In this document: positions 8,265-17,808 of the stretch, one piece after another | Position numbering within the stretch: position 1 is the stretch's first letter | Layout of the letters: each line of letters opens with the position of its first letter | Assembly (NCBI RefSeq): GCF_902506535.1 | Contig: NZ_LR733826.1 | Coordinates: forward strand, 651,079-715,078 | DNA: 64,000 nt | Direction of reading: 5' to 3' | Source of the DNA: Pseudomonas sp. 8Z | Lineage (GTDB): Bacteria; Pseudomonadota; Gammaproteobacteria; Pseudomonadales; Pseudomonadaceae | The notes under the pieces: generated by a model | Seen by the model: the letters and a program-made list of their open reading frames with translations, nothing else | Told to the model about the DNA's origin: nothing | The model's database searches: none | Position numbers and translations under genes: made by a program

Positions 8265-9659
8265 ATGAGCCGCACCGAAACTGACAGCATCGGCCCTATC
8301 GAAGTCCCCAACGATGCCTACTGGGGCGCACAGACCCAGCGCTCGCTGATCAACTTCGCCATTGGCGCCGAGCGCATGCCGCTAGCGGTGCTGCATGCCC
8401 TGGCACTGATCAAGAAAGCCGCCGCCAGGGTCAACAGTCGCAACGGCGAGTTACCAGCGGATATCGCCCGCTTGATCGAACAGGCTGCTGACGAAGTCAT
8501 CAACGGCGAGCACGACTCGCAATTTCCCCTGGTGGTCTGGCAGACCGGTAGCGGCACGCAAAGCAACATGAACGTCAATGAGGTGATCGCCGGTCGCGCC
8601 AACGAACTGGCTGGAGGCCAACGCGGCGGTAAAAGCCCGGTACACCCCAACGACCACGTCAACCGCGCGCAAAGCTCCAACGATTGCTTCCCCACCGCCA
8701 TGCACATCGCTGCCGTACAGGGCGTACGCCACTGCCTGCTGCCAACACTGGCAGAACTGCGCGACGGTTTGCGGGAACAGGCGCAGCGCCACAGCAAGCT
8801 CGTCAAGACCGGGCGCACGCACCTGATGGACGCCACGCCTATCACCTTCGGCCAAGAGTTATCGGCCTTCGTCGCCCAGCTCGGTCATGCCGAAGCGGCC
8901 ATTCGCGCCGCCCTGCCAGCAGTTTGCGAGTTGGCTCAAGGTGGCACCGCCGTGGGTACAGGCCTCAATGCTCCCGCTGGTTTCGCCGAAGCCATTGCCG
9001 CCGAGCTGGCCGCCCTCACCGGCTTGCCGCTGACCAGCGCACCGAACAAGTTCGCCGCGCTGTCCGGTCATGAGCCGCTGGTGCAGCTTTCCGGCGCGCT
9101 GAAGACCCTGGCCGTGGCGCTGATGAAGCTGGCCAACGACCTGCGCCTGCTCGGTTCCGGCCCACGCGCCGGCTTCGCCGAAGTGCGCCTGCCGGCCAAC
9201 GAGCCGGGCAGCTCAATCATGCCCGGCAAGGTCAACCCGACCCAGTGCGAAGCGTTGTCGATGCTCGCCTGCCAGGTGCTCGGCAACGACGCCACCATCA
9301 GCCTGGCCGCCAGCCAGGGACAATTGCAGCTCAACGTGTTCAAGCCGGTGATCATCCACAACCTGCTGCAATCGATCCGCCTGCTCGCCGATGGCTGCCG
9401 CAACTTCCAGCAGCATTGCATCGCCGATCTACAACCTGATGCGGCGCAAATGGCCGCACACCTGGAGAACGGTCTGATGCTGGTTACTGCGCTTAACCCA
9501 CACATCGGCTATGACAAAGCAGCCGAAATCGCCAAGAAAGCCTACGCAGAAGGCAGCACACTGCGCCAGGCAGCCCTGCAACTCGGCTACCTGACCGACG
9601 AGCAGTTCGACCAGTGGGTGCGCCCGCAAGACATGCTCGGAGCCGGGCGTAATGAGTGA
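8265..9659 (+). CDS. Class II fumarate hydratase
   Basis: A 464-residue FumC-type enzyme that interconverts fumarate and malate in the TCA cycle in the cytoplasm, without an iron-sulfur cluster. Motifs seen are [19 protein letters not shown], the [14 protein letters not shown] substrate loop, and the superfamily signature [15 protein letters not shown] with the catalytic serine. Length is normal for the family. The end overlaps the start of the flavodoxin-fold reductase gene by eight bases. In P. aeruginosa a fumC lies next to sodA under iron control, but no sodA follows here. Confidence 0.96.
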   Translation: MSRTETDSIGPIEVPNDAYWGAQTQRSLINFAIGAERMPLAVLHALALIKKAAARVNSRNGELPADIARLIEQAADEVINGEHDSQFPLVVWQTGSGTQSNMNVNEVIAGRANELAGGQRGGKSPVHPNDHVNRAQSSNDCFPTAMHIAAVQGVRHCLLPTLAELRDGLREQAQRHSKLVKTGRTHLMDATPITFGQELSAFVAQLGHAEAAIRAALPAVCELAQGGTAVGTGLNAPAGFAEAIAAELAALTGLPLTSAPNKFAALSGHEPLVQLSGALKTLAVALMKLANDLRLLGSGPRAGFAEVRLPANEPGSSIMPGKVNPTQCEALSMLACQVLGNDATISLAASQGQLQLNVFKPVIIHNLLQSIRLLADGCRNFQQHCIADLQPDAAQMAAHLENGLMLVTALNPHIGYDKAAEIAKKAYAEGSTLRQAALQLGYLTDEQFDQWVRPQDMLGAGRNE

Positions 9660-10269
9660 GGGCAAGAGCGGCGCCACGCCGCTGGAGGGTGACGGCAAGC
9701 GAATCCTGCTGATCTTAGGCACGCCGAAGAAAGACAGTCTGTGCCACGCCCTGGCCGACGCATACAGCCATGGAGCCCGCGACAAGGGCCATATCGTACG
9801 CCTGCTCAAGCTGGGTGAACTGCAGTTCGACCCTGTGCTGCGTGACGGCTACGACCAAAGCCAGCCTCTGGAGGCCGATCTGCTTGAGGCGCAGCGCCTG
9901 ATCCACTGGGCCGAACATCTGGTATTCGTCTACCCAGTGTGGTGGGGCGGCGTACCGGCATTGCTCAAGGGATTCTTCGACCGCGTCTTTCTGCCCGGTT
10001 TCGCCTTCAAGTACCAAGGCCGCGCACACCGCTGGGACAAACTGCTCAGTGGTCGCAGCGCAGATTTGCTGGTAACCCTGGATACCCCGTCCTGGTACTT
10101 TCGCTGGATCTATGGCGCGCCAGCTCATAGGCAGATGATACGCACCCTGCTTGGTTTCTGCGGCATACGAACCCGCCGCTTGAGTGAGTTCTCGCCTGTA
10201 CGCACATCCAGCGAAGAACAGCGCCAGAGCTGGCTGCGCAAGGCGCAAAGCCTGGGCAGTCGAGCCTAG
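9652..10269 (+). CDS. NAD(P)H dehydrogenase (quinone), flavodoxin-like fold
   Basis: A 205-residue protein of the NQO1/MdaB-like family. The N-terminal [21 protein letters not shown] resembles the FMN/FAD phosphate loop, and [23 protein letters not shown] is the hallmark of this family. It would reduce quinones by two electrons using NAD(P)H and a bound flavin. The gene overlaps the fumC stop, so translation is probably coupled. The first fourteen residues are a poorly conserved extension, and the true start could be slightly downstream. Confidence 0.88.
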   Translation: MSEGKSGATPLEGDGKRILLILGTPKKDSLCHALADAYSHGARDKGHIVRLLKLGELQFDPVLRDGYDQSQPLEADLLEAQRLIHWAEHLVFVYPVWWGGVPALLKGFFDRVFLPGFAFKYQGRAHRWDKLLSGRSADLLVTLDTPSWYFRWIYGAPAHRQMIRTLLGFCGIRTRRLSEFSPVRTSSEEQRQSWLRKAQSLGSRA

Positions 10270-10320
10270 CAAAGCCCTGAAAAGCACCTGGCTTTTCAAC
10301 CCTCGGTTAGACGCGCCAAC

Positions 10321-11301
10321 TTACTGCACTGACGACTCGCAAAGCACTTGGCGTCGGCGTAAACGGCGAGCCTTCAGGCTCGCCAGCAGCGAGGGGCCCA
10401 ACGCTGTCAGTGCCGACCCCAGCGCCACCAACAGTGCACCACCGTAGGCGATCCAATTGACCTGCTCGGACTGCACATGCTCCGGCCACCAACTTGCAGC
10501 CAAGGCCACTGACCCGAAGGTCACCAGCGGCGTCAACGCCAGGGTGGCACTGACCCGCGACGCCTCCCAGTGCGCCAGCGCCTCGGCAAAGGCGCCATAG
10601 GCCACCAGGGTATTGAGACAGCAGGCCAGCAGTAGCCAGCCTTGTACCGGATTGAGTTGCAACACCTGCAACGGCTGCGCCCAGGGCGTCAGCAGCAACG
10701 CACAAGCGAGGTAAATCACCATCATCACCTGGACCGAACTCCAAACAGTTAGCAATTGCTTCTGTGCCAAGCCGTAAAACGTCCAGACGAAGGCCGCCGC
10801 CAATACGGTCAGCACTCCCGCCGTGTATACACTCAGGGAGGTAAGCAGTTCGCCCAGGCGCTGATTGAAGAACAGCCCAAACCCCAGCAGCATCACCGTC
10901 AGACCAAGGCCCTGGCCCAAAGTGAAACGCTCACGGAACACCCACACACTGCTGATCAACAGCAGAATGGGGGCGACCTGAATGACCAATTGCGTAGTGC
11001 CGGGACTAAGCAGATTGAGCCCCACCAGGTAAAGCACGTAATTAGCAGTCAGCCCGCCGATGGCCAGTGCCAGCAACCAGCACCCCCTACCACCAAGCAC
11101 GCTAAAACGCGGCAGGCGGCGCGATGCGGCGAGATAGGCCAGCAACAACGAGCCAGCAACGGCCAGGCGATACCACGTGACGGTGATCGGATCCATCACC
11201 TGTAGAACTTCTTTGAGTTTGATCGGCAGAATGCCCCACAGCAGCGACGTCGTGAGGGCGAGCACCAGGCCGTACGTCCAACGGCCAGAGGAGATATGCA
11301 T
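10321..11301 (-). CDS. EamA/DMT-family transporter
   Basis: A 326-residue inner-membrane protein with about ten hydrophobic helices arranged as two EamA repeats, beginning with LVLALTTSLLWGILPIKLKE. Members export amino acids or small metabolites; the substrate is unknown. The ATG at 11301 gives a short polar N terminus before the first helix. It lies immediately next to the IS remnant beginning at 11356 and converges with the fumC pair. Confidence 0.88.
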   Translation of the reverse strand: MHISSGRWTYGLVLALTTSLLWGILPIKLKEVLQVMDPITVTWYRLAVAGSLLLAYLAASRRLPRFSVLGGRGCWLLALAIGGLTANYVLYLVGLNLLSPGTTQLVIQVAPILLLISSVWVFRERFTLGQGLGLTVMLLGFGLFFNQRLGELLTSLSVYTAGVLTVLAAAFVWTFYGLAQKQLLTVWSSVQVMMVIYLACALLLTPWAQPLQVLQLNPVQGWLLLACCLNTLVAYGAFAEALAHWEASRVSATLALTPLVTFGSVALAASWWPEHVQSEQVNWIAYGGALLVALGSALTALGPSLLASLKARRLRRRQVLCESSVQ

Positions 11302-11355
11302 GGAAACCTCAAACGGGCGGTCGACCTGATGCCATGACCGCGAGGCACCATTCTA

Positions 11356-12057
11356 GGGCACCTCTAAAGGACACCCTAGGCACAGTTTGCCCTGGCACAT
11401 GCGTCAAACTGTACTGCCAGCTAAATGGTAGCCAGTCTGCTGCAACTGTCAGCGCCTGCCGCCACCATGTTCTCTTGACCGTGCAGCAGCTTGTCCACCT
11501 GGGTGACATCCGCAACATTGGCCGCCGTGACATGGACGTGGTGCACCAAGCCCGACTCCACATCGACCCGATATGCGCCTTGGCACCGAAGTAATACTGG
11601 TTGCCTTTCTTGGTCTGGTGCATCTGCGGGTCACGTTCACGCTTCTTGTTCTTGGTTGATGTCGGCGCATGAATCAAGGTGGCATCGACGATAGTGCCCT
11701 GGCGCAGCGATAGGCCGCGACTCCCCAAATAGCCGTTGATGACACCGAGAATGCCGACAGCCAGGTCGTGCCTTTCCAGCAAGTGTCGGAAATTGAGGAT
11801 GGTCGTTTCATCAGGGATGCGATCCAGGCTCAAACCTGCGAACTGGCGCAAGATCATTGTTTCGTACAGCGCTTCTTCCATCGCCGGATCGCTGTAACCA
11901 AACCAGTATTGCAGCAAATGCACGCGCAGTATGACCATCAACGGGTAGACCGGACGACCGCCTTCTTTCACCAGAATGGGGAAGTTAAATTCAGAGTTTC
12001 CCTTGGCAAGCTCGTTCACGACCACATCCGTAGCATATTGAATCGAGCGTTAAATCA
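11356..12057 (-). mobile_element. IS5-family element remnant
   Basis: The outer end is marked by GGGCACCTCTAAA at 11356-11368. This matches, in inverted orientation, TTTAGAGGCGCCC at 14727-14739 at the far end of the second IS piece. CTAG lies against the left end, compatible with the YTAR-type target sites of the IS5 group. The other end is not preserved; similarity to an IS stops near 12057, just before the LysR-type motif at 12068. The transposase inside is broken. Confidence 0.7.
11430..12025 (-). pseudogene. IS5-family transposase, frameshifted and truncated
   Basis: The N-terminal half is intact and includes the LPDETT-like segment DRIPDETTILNFRHLLERH and the KKGNQYYFGAKAHIG stretch around the first catalytic Asp region. 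Near 11568-11570 one base is missing; the family sequence (VDVESGLVHHVHVTAANV) continues in the next frame until about 11440. The C-terminal third with the final catalytic Glu is absent. The gene cannot encode an active transposase. Confidence 0.8.
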
Positions 12058-12067
12058 GCCTCTCCGA

Positions 12068-12112
12068 GATAACCGAAAGTTATCGCTCAATCAGAAGCTC
12101 TCATTAGGCAGC
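12068..12112 (+). promoter_or_regulatory. LysR-type motif, copy A
   Basis: GATAAC and GTTATC form a perfect inverted repeat with a five-base spacer at 12068-12084, followed by a conserved tail up to GGCAGC. From 12075 on, this stretch matches the copy at 23892-23930 with only a few mismatches over about 38 bases. The centre lies roughly 110 bases upstream of the ATG of the AraD1 remnant at 12192. A LysR regulator is the natural candidate binder. Confidence 0.5.
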
Positions 12113-12191
12113 ACCGCCGTTTTTTTCTACTGTAGCCGTCATCAATTCCCCTCCACGCGCGATCACTGACACAACATGGAGCCCCCTAGTC

Positions 12192-12296
12192 ATGCGATTG
12201 ATTCAATTCGAGAACGAACAAGGCCTGCACCAAGTCGACGTGGTCATCGGTGAGCGCATCAAGATGGTTCGCGATGCGCGTCGCGAGCTGGCTTGA
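12192..12296 (+). pseudogene. N-terminal remnant of an AraD1/GguC-type FAH-fold hydrolase
   Basis: Thirty-four codons beginning MRLIQFENEQG and containing VVIGERIKMVRDAR match the highly conserved N terminus of the AraD1/GguC branch of the fumarylacetoacetate hydrolase superfamily, which normally runs to about 330 residues. A GGAG ribosome site lies nine bases upstream. After ELA the frame stops and the rest of the gene is gone. Members of this branch act in sugar-acid breakdown, so the remnant ties this spot to the catabolic island downstream. It is too short to be functional. Confidence 0.65.
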
Positions 12297-12554
12297 TCTG
12301 CTAACGACGAGGCGTAAGCCGTAGTTCAGGGTTACCGGTGGTGTCTGGCTCAAGGCCGAGCTTCGCGTCTTGACAATCGATAGTGCGCACGGTGGGCACA
12401 TAGGGGCTCAACCGCATTTTGCCTCGCCGATAGGCTGGGTAAAAAGCCGCCTTGCTCAGCGGCACCTCACGCCGCAGTGTGGTCGGGCATTCCTATATAG
12501 GGGTGAAACTCCCGGTGACTGTGGTCATCAACAATAATTAGAGAACAAAAATCG
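12297..12554. other. Unassigned stretch between the AraD1 remnant and the porin gene
   Basis: About 260 bases with no gene that can be recognised on either strand. Short frames are open but show no family motif. The last 50 bases hold an AGAGAAC stretch just before the porin start and may contain its promoter. Confidence 0.4.
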
Positions 12555-13802
12555 ATGATTACTCATAGTTGCAGAAAAACCTGGTTGTTAAGCTGTGTCG
12601 CTTCCACACTGGCCGGAATGTCGCCCGTACTGGCCACTGCTGGTGACTTTGTCGATGGCGCCAAGGTCACCCTCGGCATGCGCAACTTCTACATCAACCG
12701 CAACTTCGTCGACCCGGCCTTTGGCCAGGGTAAGGCTGAGGAGTGGACCCAGAGCTTCATCCTCGACGCCCGCTCTGGCTTCAGCGAAGGCCCGGTCGGG
12801 TTCGGCATCGACGTACTGGGCATGAGCGCCTTCAAACTCAATGGCGGCCGGGGCACGCGTAACACCGGCCTGCTGCCGGTGCACGACGACGGTAGGACGG
12901 CCGACGACTTCGGTCGCCTAGCCGTGGCCGCCAAGGCCAAACTGTCTAACACCGAGCTCAAGATCGGCGAGTGGATGCCGGTGCTGCCGATCCTCCGCGC
13001 CGACGATGGTCGCTCGCTGCCGCAGACTTTCGAGGGCGCCCAGCTCACCTCCAGCGAAATCACCGGCCTGACCCTGTACGGCGGCCAGTTCCGTCAGAAT
13101 AGCCCGCGCAACGATGCGAGCATGGAAGACATGAGCTCCACCGGCGCCACCACGGATCGCTTCAACTTTGTCGGTGGCGAATACAAGTTTAACCAGGATC
13201 GCACCCTGATCGGCCTGTGGAATGCCGAGCTGCAAGACGTCTACAGCCAGCAGTACCTGCAACTGCTGCACAACCAGCCGCTCGGCAACTGGATACTGGG
13301 CGCCAACCTCGGATACTTCGTCGGCAGCGAAGACGGCAGCGAACTCGCCGGCGAACTGGACAACAAGACCTACTCCGGCCTGTTTTCGCTCAAGACCGGC
13401 CACCATACCTTCTACGTCGGCTTACAGAAGGTCAGCGGCGACGCCTGGATGCGGGTCAACGGCACCAGCGGCGGCACCCTGGCCAACGACAGCTATAACG
13501 CCAGCTATGACAATGCCGGAGAACGCTCCTGGCAACTGCGCTATGACTATAACTTCGCCGGCCTGGGCATCCCCGGCCTGACCTTGATGAACCGCTACAT
13601 CAGCGGCGACAACGTACACACCAGCAGCACCAACGACGGCAAGGAGTGGGGGCGCGAAACCGAGCTGGCCTACGTGGTGCAGAGCGGACCGCTGAAGAGC
13701 CTGTCGATGAAATGGCGCAACAACACCATACGTCGTGACTTCAGCAGCAACGAGTTCGACGAGAATCGCCTGATCTTCAATTACCCGTTGTCGATTCTCT
13801 GA
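12555..13802 (+). CDS. OprD-family outer-membrane porin
   Basis: A 415-residue precursor with a signal peptide ending near LATA and a mature start resembling OprD proteins (GDFVDGAKVTLGMRNFYINRNF). Many short amphipathic strands follow, fitting an 18-stranded OprD-type barrel. Family members take up basic amino acids or carboxylated aromatic and sugar acids; the length is slightly below the usual 420-450. IS pieces surround it and a good terminator follows at 13852. Its position near the AraD1 remnant and the TRAP island suggests it may admit the same acidic substrate. Confidence 0.9.
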   Translation: MITHSCRKTWLLSCVASTLAGMSPVLATAGDFVDGAKVTLGMRNFYINRNFVDPAFGQGKAEEWTQSFILDARSGFSEGPVGFGIDVLGMSAFKLNGGRGTRNTGLLPVHDDGRTADDFGRLAVAAKAKLSNTELKIGEWMPVLPILRADDGRSLPQTFEGAQLTSSEITGLTLYGGQFRQNSPRNDASMEDMSSTGATTDRFNFVGGEYKFNQDRTLIGLWNAELQDVYSQQYLQLLHNQPLGNWILGANLGYFVGSEDGSELAGELDNKTYSGLFSLKTGHHTFYVGLQKVSGDAWMRVNGTSGGTLANDSYNASYDNAGERSWQLRYDYNFAGLGIPGLTLMNRYISGDNVHTSSTNDGKEWGRETELAYVVQSGPLKSLSMKWRNNTIRRDFSSNEFDENRLIFNYPLSIL

Positions 13803-13851
13803 TCCCGAGCATCACCCGGGTCCGTTTGCTCCTGGTTTTACAGCACTTTCC

Positions 13852-13876
13852 GCCCGTCCTTGTGACGGGCTTTTTC
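13852..13876 (+). terminator. Terminator after the porin gene
   Basis: GCCCGTC and GACGGGC pair around a CTTGT loop and are followed by TTTTT. It lies about 50 bases after the porin stop. Confidence 0.85.
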
Positions 13877-14027
13877 GTTCCGATTTTCGGGGGTATCGCA
13901 GATCATCGGGGCCGCGCCGGGTGAACCACCTCGAGAATCCCGGAGCTCTTTGGTGTGAGTTATGTCACCCAGGCTGACTCGACATTAGAACGGACACTTT
14001 CAATCAAGCTCGCATCGAGCCAAAGGA

Positions 14028-14235
14028 GTGTTCATTGAACGCAAGGACTGCAGCCCCGAGTGCAAACGGCAAACCGTCGAGCTGATCCACCGCTCAGAAA
14101 CCAACTGCCTGGCAGGATCACGATCCAAACCCGCTCGCTCAAAAGCATGCGCGCCTGGTGAGGCGCATCCGGAGACTCAGAAAGAAAGCCGTGGTGCGAT
14201 TGGAGCGCCACGAAAGCACGAGGTTCTTGCTCAAG
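14028..14235 (+). pseudogene. IS3-family OrfA remnant
   Basis: The start (FIERKD, then KRQTVELIHRSE) resembles the N terminus of IS3-type OrfA, with conserved residues changed (CSPEC in place of the usual YSPEF). After about 25 codons the reading frame is scrambled, and a second stretch (LVRRIRRLRKKAVV) may be the coiled region in another frame. It abuts the IS5 fragment that begins near 14240. Confidence 0.5.
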
Positions 14236-14239
14236 TAGG

Positions 14240-14745
14240 ATGAAGCTGTCAGCGAGGCCGACACACTTCACTTGGTCGATGTACTGGATCGAGGGAACAG
14301 CAGCCGTGACTTCTGGGCTGATCGTGGCTATCACGACAAGCCACGCGAGCACTGGCTCAAGCTCAATGGATGGCGCCCGTATATGCAGCGCAAAGGACAA
14401 GCCGGCAAGCCCATCGGCGAGCGGGACAAGGCTCGCAACAAGCGTATCGCCAGCCCACGGGCTCGGGTTGAACACATATTTGTCAGTCTGGCGCAGATGG
14501 GCGGCAAGACGATCCGCAGCATCGGCTTGGCCCGCACGCAGTTTGGTCTGACGATCAAATCAGCGGTGTACAACCTGAAAAGGATGTCGAGCCTGCTGGA
14601 GATGGAGTGAGGATGACAGCAGGCCGGTTGCTCCGGCCTGCATTACCCCCATTGCGAGAGGTACTGACCGCATATTCTCTGTGCTGGTCGCCTCTTCACG
14701 TCTCGTGCTCAGGTCGGAGTCGAGTTTTTAGAGGCGCCCTTAAAT
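14240..14745 (+). mobile_element. IS5-family transposase C-terminal fragment with one IS end
   Basis: The frame from 14272 to 14610 encodes the last 112 residues of an IS5-type transposase: DFWADRGYHDK contains a catalytic Asp region, and RARVEHIFVSLAQMGGK contains the final catalytic Glu. The N-terminal half is missing. A hairpin at 14619-14641 follows, then the terminal inverted repeat TTTAGAGGCGCCC at 14727-14739. The fragment points the opposite way from the IS5 remnant at 11356, so the two IS ends face outward around the porin. Confidence 0.7.
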
Positions 14746-14877
14746 CGCTCATGGAAATGGGGTAGACCCCAACTGCGCGGAGCAGTCACGCAGTGAGTCA
14801 GGGCATAGCACGTAAGTGCGTACCATGCCTGGATCAAGGATCCCTGTTTTTGCCTTCTACTCCGTCATGAGCTGAGC

Positions 14878-16179
14878 TTAAAACCCAAACCACCGGGGAA
14901 GCGCCAGGCTTAACCACGGCACGTAAGTGACCAACATCAGCACGCAGATCTCTACGCCAATGAAAGGCATGATGGCACGTGCACCGCGCTCGACCGGCAG
15001 CTTCGCGATATTGCAGGCGATAAACAGGCACAGACCAAGTGGAGGTGTTCCGCAACCAATGATCAGGTTGAGCACCATGATTGCGCCGAAATGGACCGGA
15101 TCTATACCGTAGGAAATCGCAATCGGCGTCAGGATTGGGGCCATTACGATCACGCTTGCACCGCCATCCATGAAAGTGCCCAGAATCAATAGGAAAATGT
15201 TGACGAACAGCAGGAACATCAACGGCGATTGCGAAATCGACTGAAGCACCTCGCCTACAACCACTGGCAACTGATACACGGTCAACACATAGCTGAGGAT
15301 CTTGGCACAGGCGATGATCAGCATGACTGCCGCGGTCTGGATCGCGGTTCGCTGCAGCATCTGGAACAGATCCCCGGCGGTCATGCTGCGCTTGACTATA
15401 TATCCATAGATCAAGGCGTAAAGAACGGCCAATGCACCTGCTTCAGTGGGCGTGACCGCTCCGCCGAGGATGCCGCCAACAATGATGACCGGCACACCCA
15501 AGGGCCACAACGCTTCGCGCGTAATGGTCAGTTTTTCACGGTAGCTGAGCGCGCTGGTGCGGCGAGGGAACTTGTGCTTGCGATCCATGAACAGGATCAG
15601 CGCAATGAGCGAAAAACCGATCATCAGACCTGGCAACAGACCGGCCAGAAACAGTGCGCCCACGGAGGTGCCGACCGTTACGCCATAGATCACCATCATG
15701 ATGCTCGGCGGAATGATTGGCCCAACGGTCGAGCTAGCGGCTGTCACAGCAACGGAGAACTCCTTGCTATAACCTTCTTTCTCCATGGCGGGGATCATGA
15801 CGCCGCCGATGGCCGAAGTATCCGCCTGCGCAGAGCCGGTGATGCCGCCAAAGAACATGCTCGACACGACATTCGCATTGGCAAGACTGGCGGGCATGCG
15901 ACCGATCAGCATGACGGAAAACCGCACCAGTTTTTCGGTGATGCCCGCCCGGTTCATGATTTCACCACCAAGGATGAACAGCGGAATTGCCAACAGCGGA
16001 AAGAATGCAATGCCTGAATACAATGATTGCGGAATGGCAATGAAAGGACTGCCGAAATGCGGCTCCAGGCTAATCAATAGCAGCCCGAACGCCGCCGAAG
16101 CCCCAAGCGCCACAAAAACTGGCGCGCCCAAAAAGATGATAAAAAACAGCAGGACAATAAGAAGCAGACCGGTGATCAT
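14878..16179 (-). CDS. TRAP transporter large permease (DctM family)
   Basis: A 433-residue inner-membrane protein with about twelve hydrophobic segments and typical DctM stretches such as FFGGITGSAQADTSAIGGVMIPAM and GIDPVHFGAIMVLNLIIGCGTPPLG. It couples sodium gradients to uptake of an organic acid delivered by the binding protein. The start overlaps the stop of the small permease gene (ATGA). It is the last gene of a binding protein, small permease, large permease operon. Confidence 0.95.
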   Translation of the reverse strand: MITGLLLIVLLFFIIFLGAPVFVALGASAAFGLLLISLEPHFGSPFIAIPQSLYSGIAFFPLLAIPLFILGGEIMNRAGITEKLVRFSVMLIGRMPASLANANVVSSMFFGGITGSAQADTSAIGGVMIPAMEKEGYSKEFSVAVTAASSTVGPIIPPSIMMVIYGVTVGTSVGALFLAGLLPGLMIGFSLIALILFMDRKHKFPRRTSALSYREKLTITREALWPLGVPVIIVGGILGGAVTPTEAGALAVLYALIYGYIVKRSMTAGDLFQMLQRTAIQTAAVMLIIACAKILSYVLTVYQLPVVVGEVLQSISQSPLMFLLFVNIFLLILGTFMDGGASVIVMAPILTPIAISYGIDPVHFGAIMVLNLIIGCGTPPLGLCLFIACNIAKLPVERGARAIMPFIGVEICVLMLVTYVPWLSLALPRWFGF

Positions 16180-16655
16180 GCGCGCGCCCTCCGCCCTTGG
16201 CTGAACAGGATGACGGGCACTTTTACGAATTCATAAAACATCAGCGCCCCACCCAGTGGCAAAATGCCGTACAGCAGCAGCATCGGAATCTCGAGCATGG
16301 TCGAGTGCAGCGTACGCGCCTGCAACGCATAAATAGCCGAGGTCACAATCAGCGTGGCCAGAAATACAAGCGTCACCAGCAGGGCAACTGCGCGAACAAG
16401 ACGCGCCACACCCTTGGGTAGGCTGTCTGTCAACATTGTCATGTTGGTATGCTCGCTATGGCGTGCCGCCAGCGCCGAGCCAGCCATGACCATCAGAAGC
16501 ATCAGGCTGGTAATCAACTCATTGATCCAGAGGATGCCACTTGACAGAACATATCTGTAAAAGACCTGAACAAGGACCAGAATGACAATAACCAGCAGAG
16601 AAGTAACACTGAGGGAGGTTTCGACCCACCCGATTGACCGGTCTAACGCAGTCAT
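16176..16655 (-). CDS. TRAP transporter small permease (DctQ family)
   Basis: A 159-residue protein with four membrane helices, beginning MTALDRSIGWVETSLSV directly before the first helix, as usual for DctQ proteins. The frame can be extended to 16721, but the extra residues run through the hairpin at 16689-16710 and look non-coding, so the ATG at 16655 is preferred. It overlaps the large-permease start by four bases. The complex sits in the inner membrane with DctM. Confidence 0.88.
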   Translation of the reverse strand: MTALDRSIGWVETSLSVTSLLVIVILVLVQVFYRYVLSSGILWINELITSLMLLMVMAGSALAARHSEHTNMTMLTDSLPKGVARLVRAVALLVTLVFLATLIVTSAIYALQARTLHSTMLEIPMLLLYGILPLGGALMFYEFVKVPVILFSQGRRARA

Positions 16656-16688
16656 AGGTAAACAGCCTTTTGCATGAGTCATGATGAG

Positions 16689-16710
16689 GGCCCGATATTT
16701 CTGCCGGGCC
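16689..16710 (-). terminator. Intercistronic hairpin between TRAP binding protein and permease genes
   Basis: GGCCCG and CGGGCC pair around a ten-base loop just after the binding-protein stop at 16728. There is no strong U-run, so it is more likely an attenuating or mRNA-stabilising hairpin that favours expression of the binding protein over the permeases. Confidence 0.5.
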
Positions 16711-16727
16711 ATGAAGTTCATGTTGGT

Positions 16728-17747
16728 TTATTTCGCGACAAGCTCTTCACGAACTTTGACGATCACATCGTACAGGTCGCGCACCTCACTACCGGACTCG
16801 TCAAGGAAGCTCTTGACTAGTGGTGCAACAGCCTTTCGGAAGGCGTCCTTATCAACCTCATTAACATTAACGCCTTCAGTTTTCAGGGCCGCGATGCTTT
16901 GGTCAGACGATACCTGCCAACTTTCGTTGAACGCGGCTTGTGATTCGGCACCGGCCTCGGTGATGGCGGTCTGCAACTCCGGTGGCAGGGCGTTGTAGAC
17001 CCGCAAGCTGATCAACTGAGGATCAGGAATGACGAACTGTTGCGTCAGCGAGTAATACTTCGCCACCTCATACAACTTGTTGGCCGCGACTACGGGCGCA
17101 GAGTTCTCCAGCCCATTAATGGTGCCTTGCTGAACGCCAGTGTAGACATCGCTCCATGGCATTGGCGTCCCAATAGCTCCCATCGCACTGATGGACTTTG
17201 CCAACAGCGGGCTGTCCATTACGCGAATCTTGATGCCCGACAAATCTTCGGGCGTTGAAATGGGACGCTTATTGTTCAGGATGTTACGCTCACCCATATT
17301 CCAATATCCGATGATCTTGAAGCCGTTCTTTTCAGCATCTGCGGACAGGATATCGGCAACGCGCGGATCGCTAAGAACCTGGATAGCTTGCGCGCCATTG
17401 TCGAACAGGTAGGGAATGGAAAAAACTGACCAGCGCTTGGAAAAGGTGCTGAGATCGGTAGCTGCGCCTTCGGCCATCTCGATCGAGCCTGTTCTAAGGC
17501 CTTCGAAAGCCTGCATTTTGTCGCCAAGCTGAGACCCGGGGTAGAACTGGAAGCCAATCGCGCCGTTTGATTTTTCTTCAATCAGCTTGCCGAGGTTTTT
17601 TGCCCCCTCAGCTTGCGTGCCAACTGCCGGGAAAACCGCAGCATATTTTAGGACATAATTTGCCGCTGTAGCATTCGAGACAGACAGGGTGCCCGTAAGT
17701 AACAGAGTGGCAAGCAGAGAAACCTTACGGCATAGTTGATTTTTCAT
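16728..17747 (-). CDS. TRAP transporter periplasmic substrate-binding protein (DctP family)
   Basis: A 339-residue protein with a signal peptide ending near NATAANY. The DctP domain shows FYPGSQLGDKMQAFEGLRTGSIEM, the GIKIRVMDSPL segment whose arginine normally binds the substrate carboxylate, and the DVYTGVQQGTINGLENS signature. It would bind a carboxylic acid in the periplasm. The first gene of the TRAP operon, it has the IclR-type palindrome at 17790-17808 about 43 bases upstream of its start. The substrate cannot be deduced from sequence; a sugar acid fits the neighbours. Confidence 0.93.
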   Translation of the reverse strand: MKNQLCRKVSLLATLLLTGTLSVSNATAANYVLKYAAVFPAVGTQAEGAKNLGKLIEEKSNGAIGFQFYPGSQLGDKMQAFEGLRTGSIEMAEGAATDLSTFSKRWSVFSIPYLFDNGAQAIQVLSDPRVADILSADAEKNGFKIIGYWNMGERNILNNKRPISTPEDLSGIKIRVMDSPLLAKSISAMGAIGTPMPWSDVYTGVQQGTINGLENSAPVVAANKLYEVAKYYSLTQQFVIPDPQLISLRVYNALPPELQTAITEAGAESQAAFNESWQVSSDQSIAALKTEGVNVNEVDKDAFRKAVAPLVKSFLDESGSEVRDLYDVIVKVREELVAK

Positions 17748-17789
17748 TTTTCAGTACCTGCTTTTATGGATTTTATTCTTGTGATTGAA

Positions 17790-17808
17790 AATGGAATGCC
17801 ATTCCATT
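17790..17808. promoter_or_regulatory. IclR-type operator before the TRAP operon
   Basis: AATGGAAT and ATTCCATT form a perfect palindrome around GCC, 43 bases upstream of the binding-protein start codon. It fits the same TGGAAY-N3-RTTCCA pattern as the palindrome at 21330-21348 before the iclR gene. Confidence 0.65.

Noticed and set aside
12186..12401. A 71-codon minus-strand gene near the porin
   Set aside because: It is antisense to the AraD1 remnant and has no motif of its own.
14028..14610. A single intact transposase gene
   Set aside because: The first part resembles IS3 OrfA and the last part an IS5-type transposase, in different frames with a stop between, so it is two scraps and not one gene.
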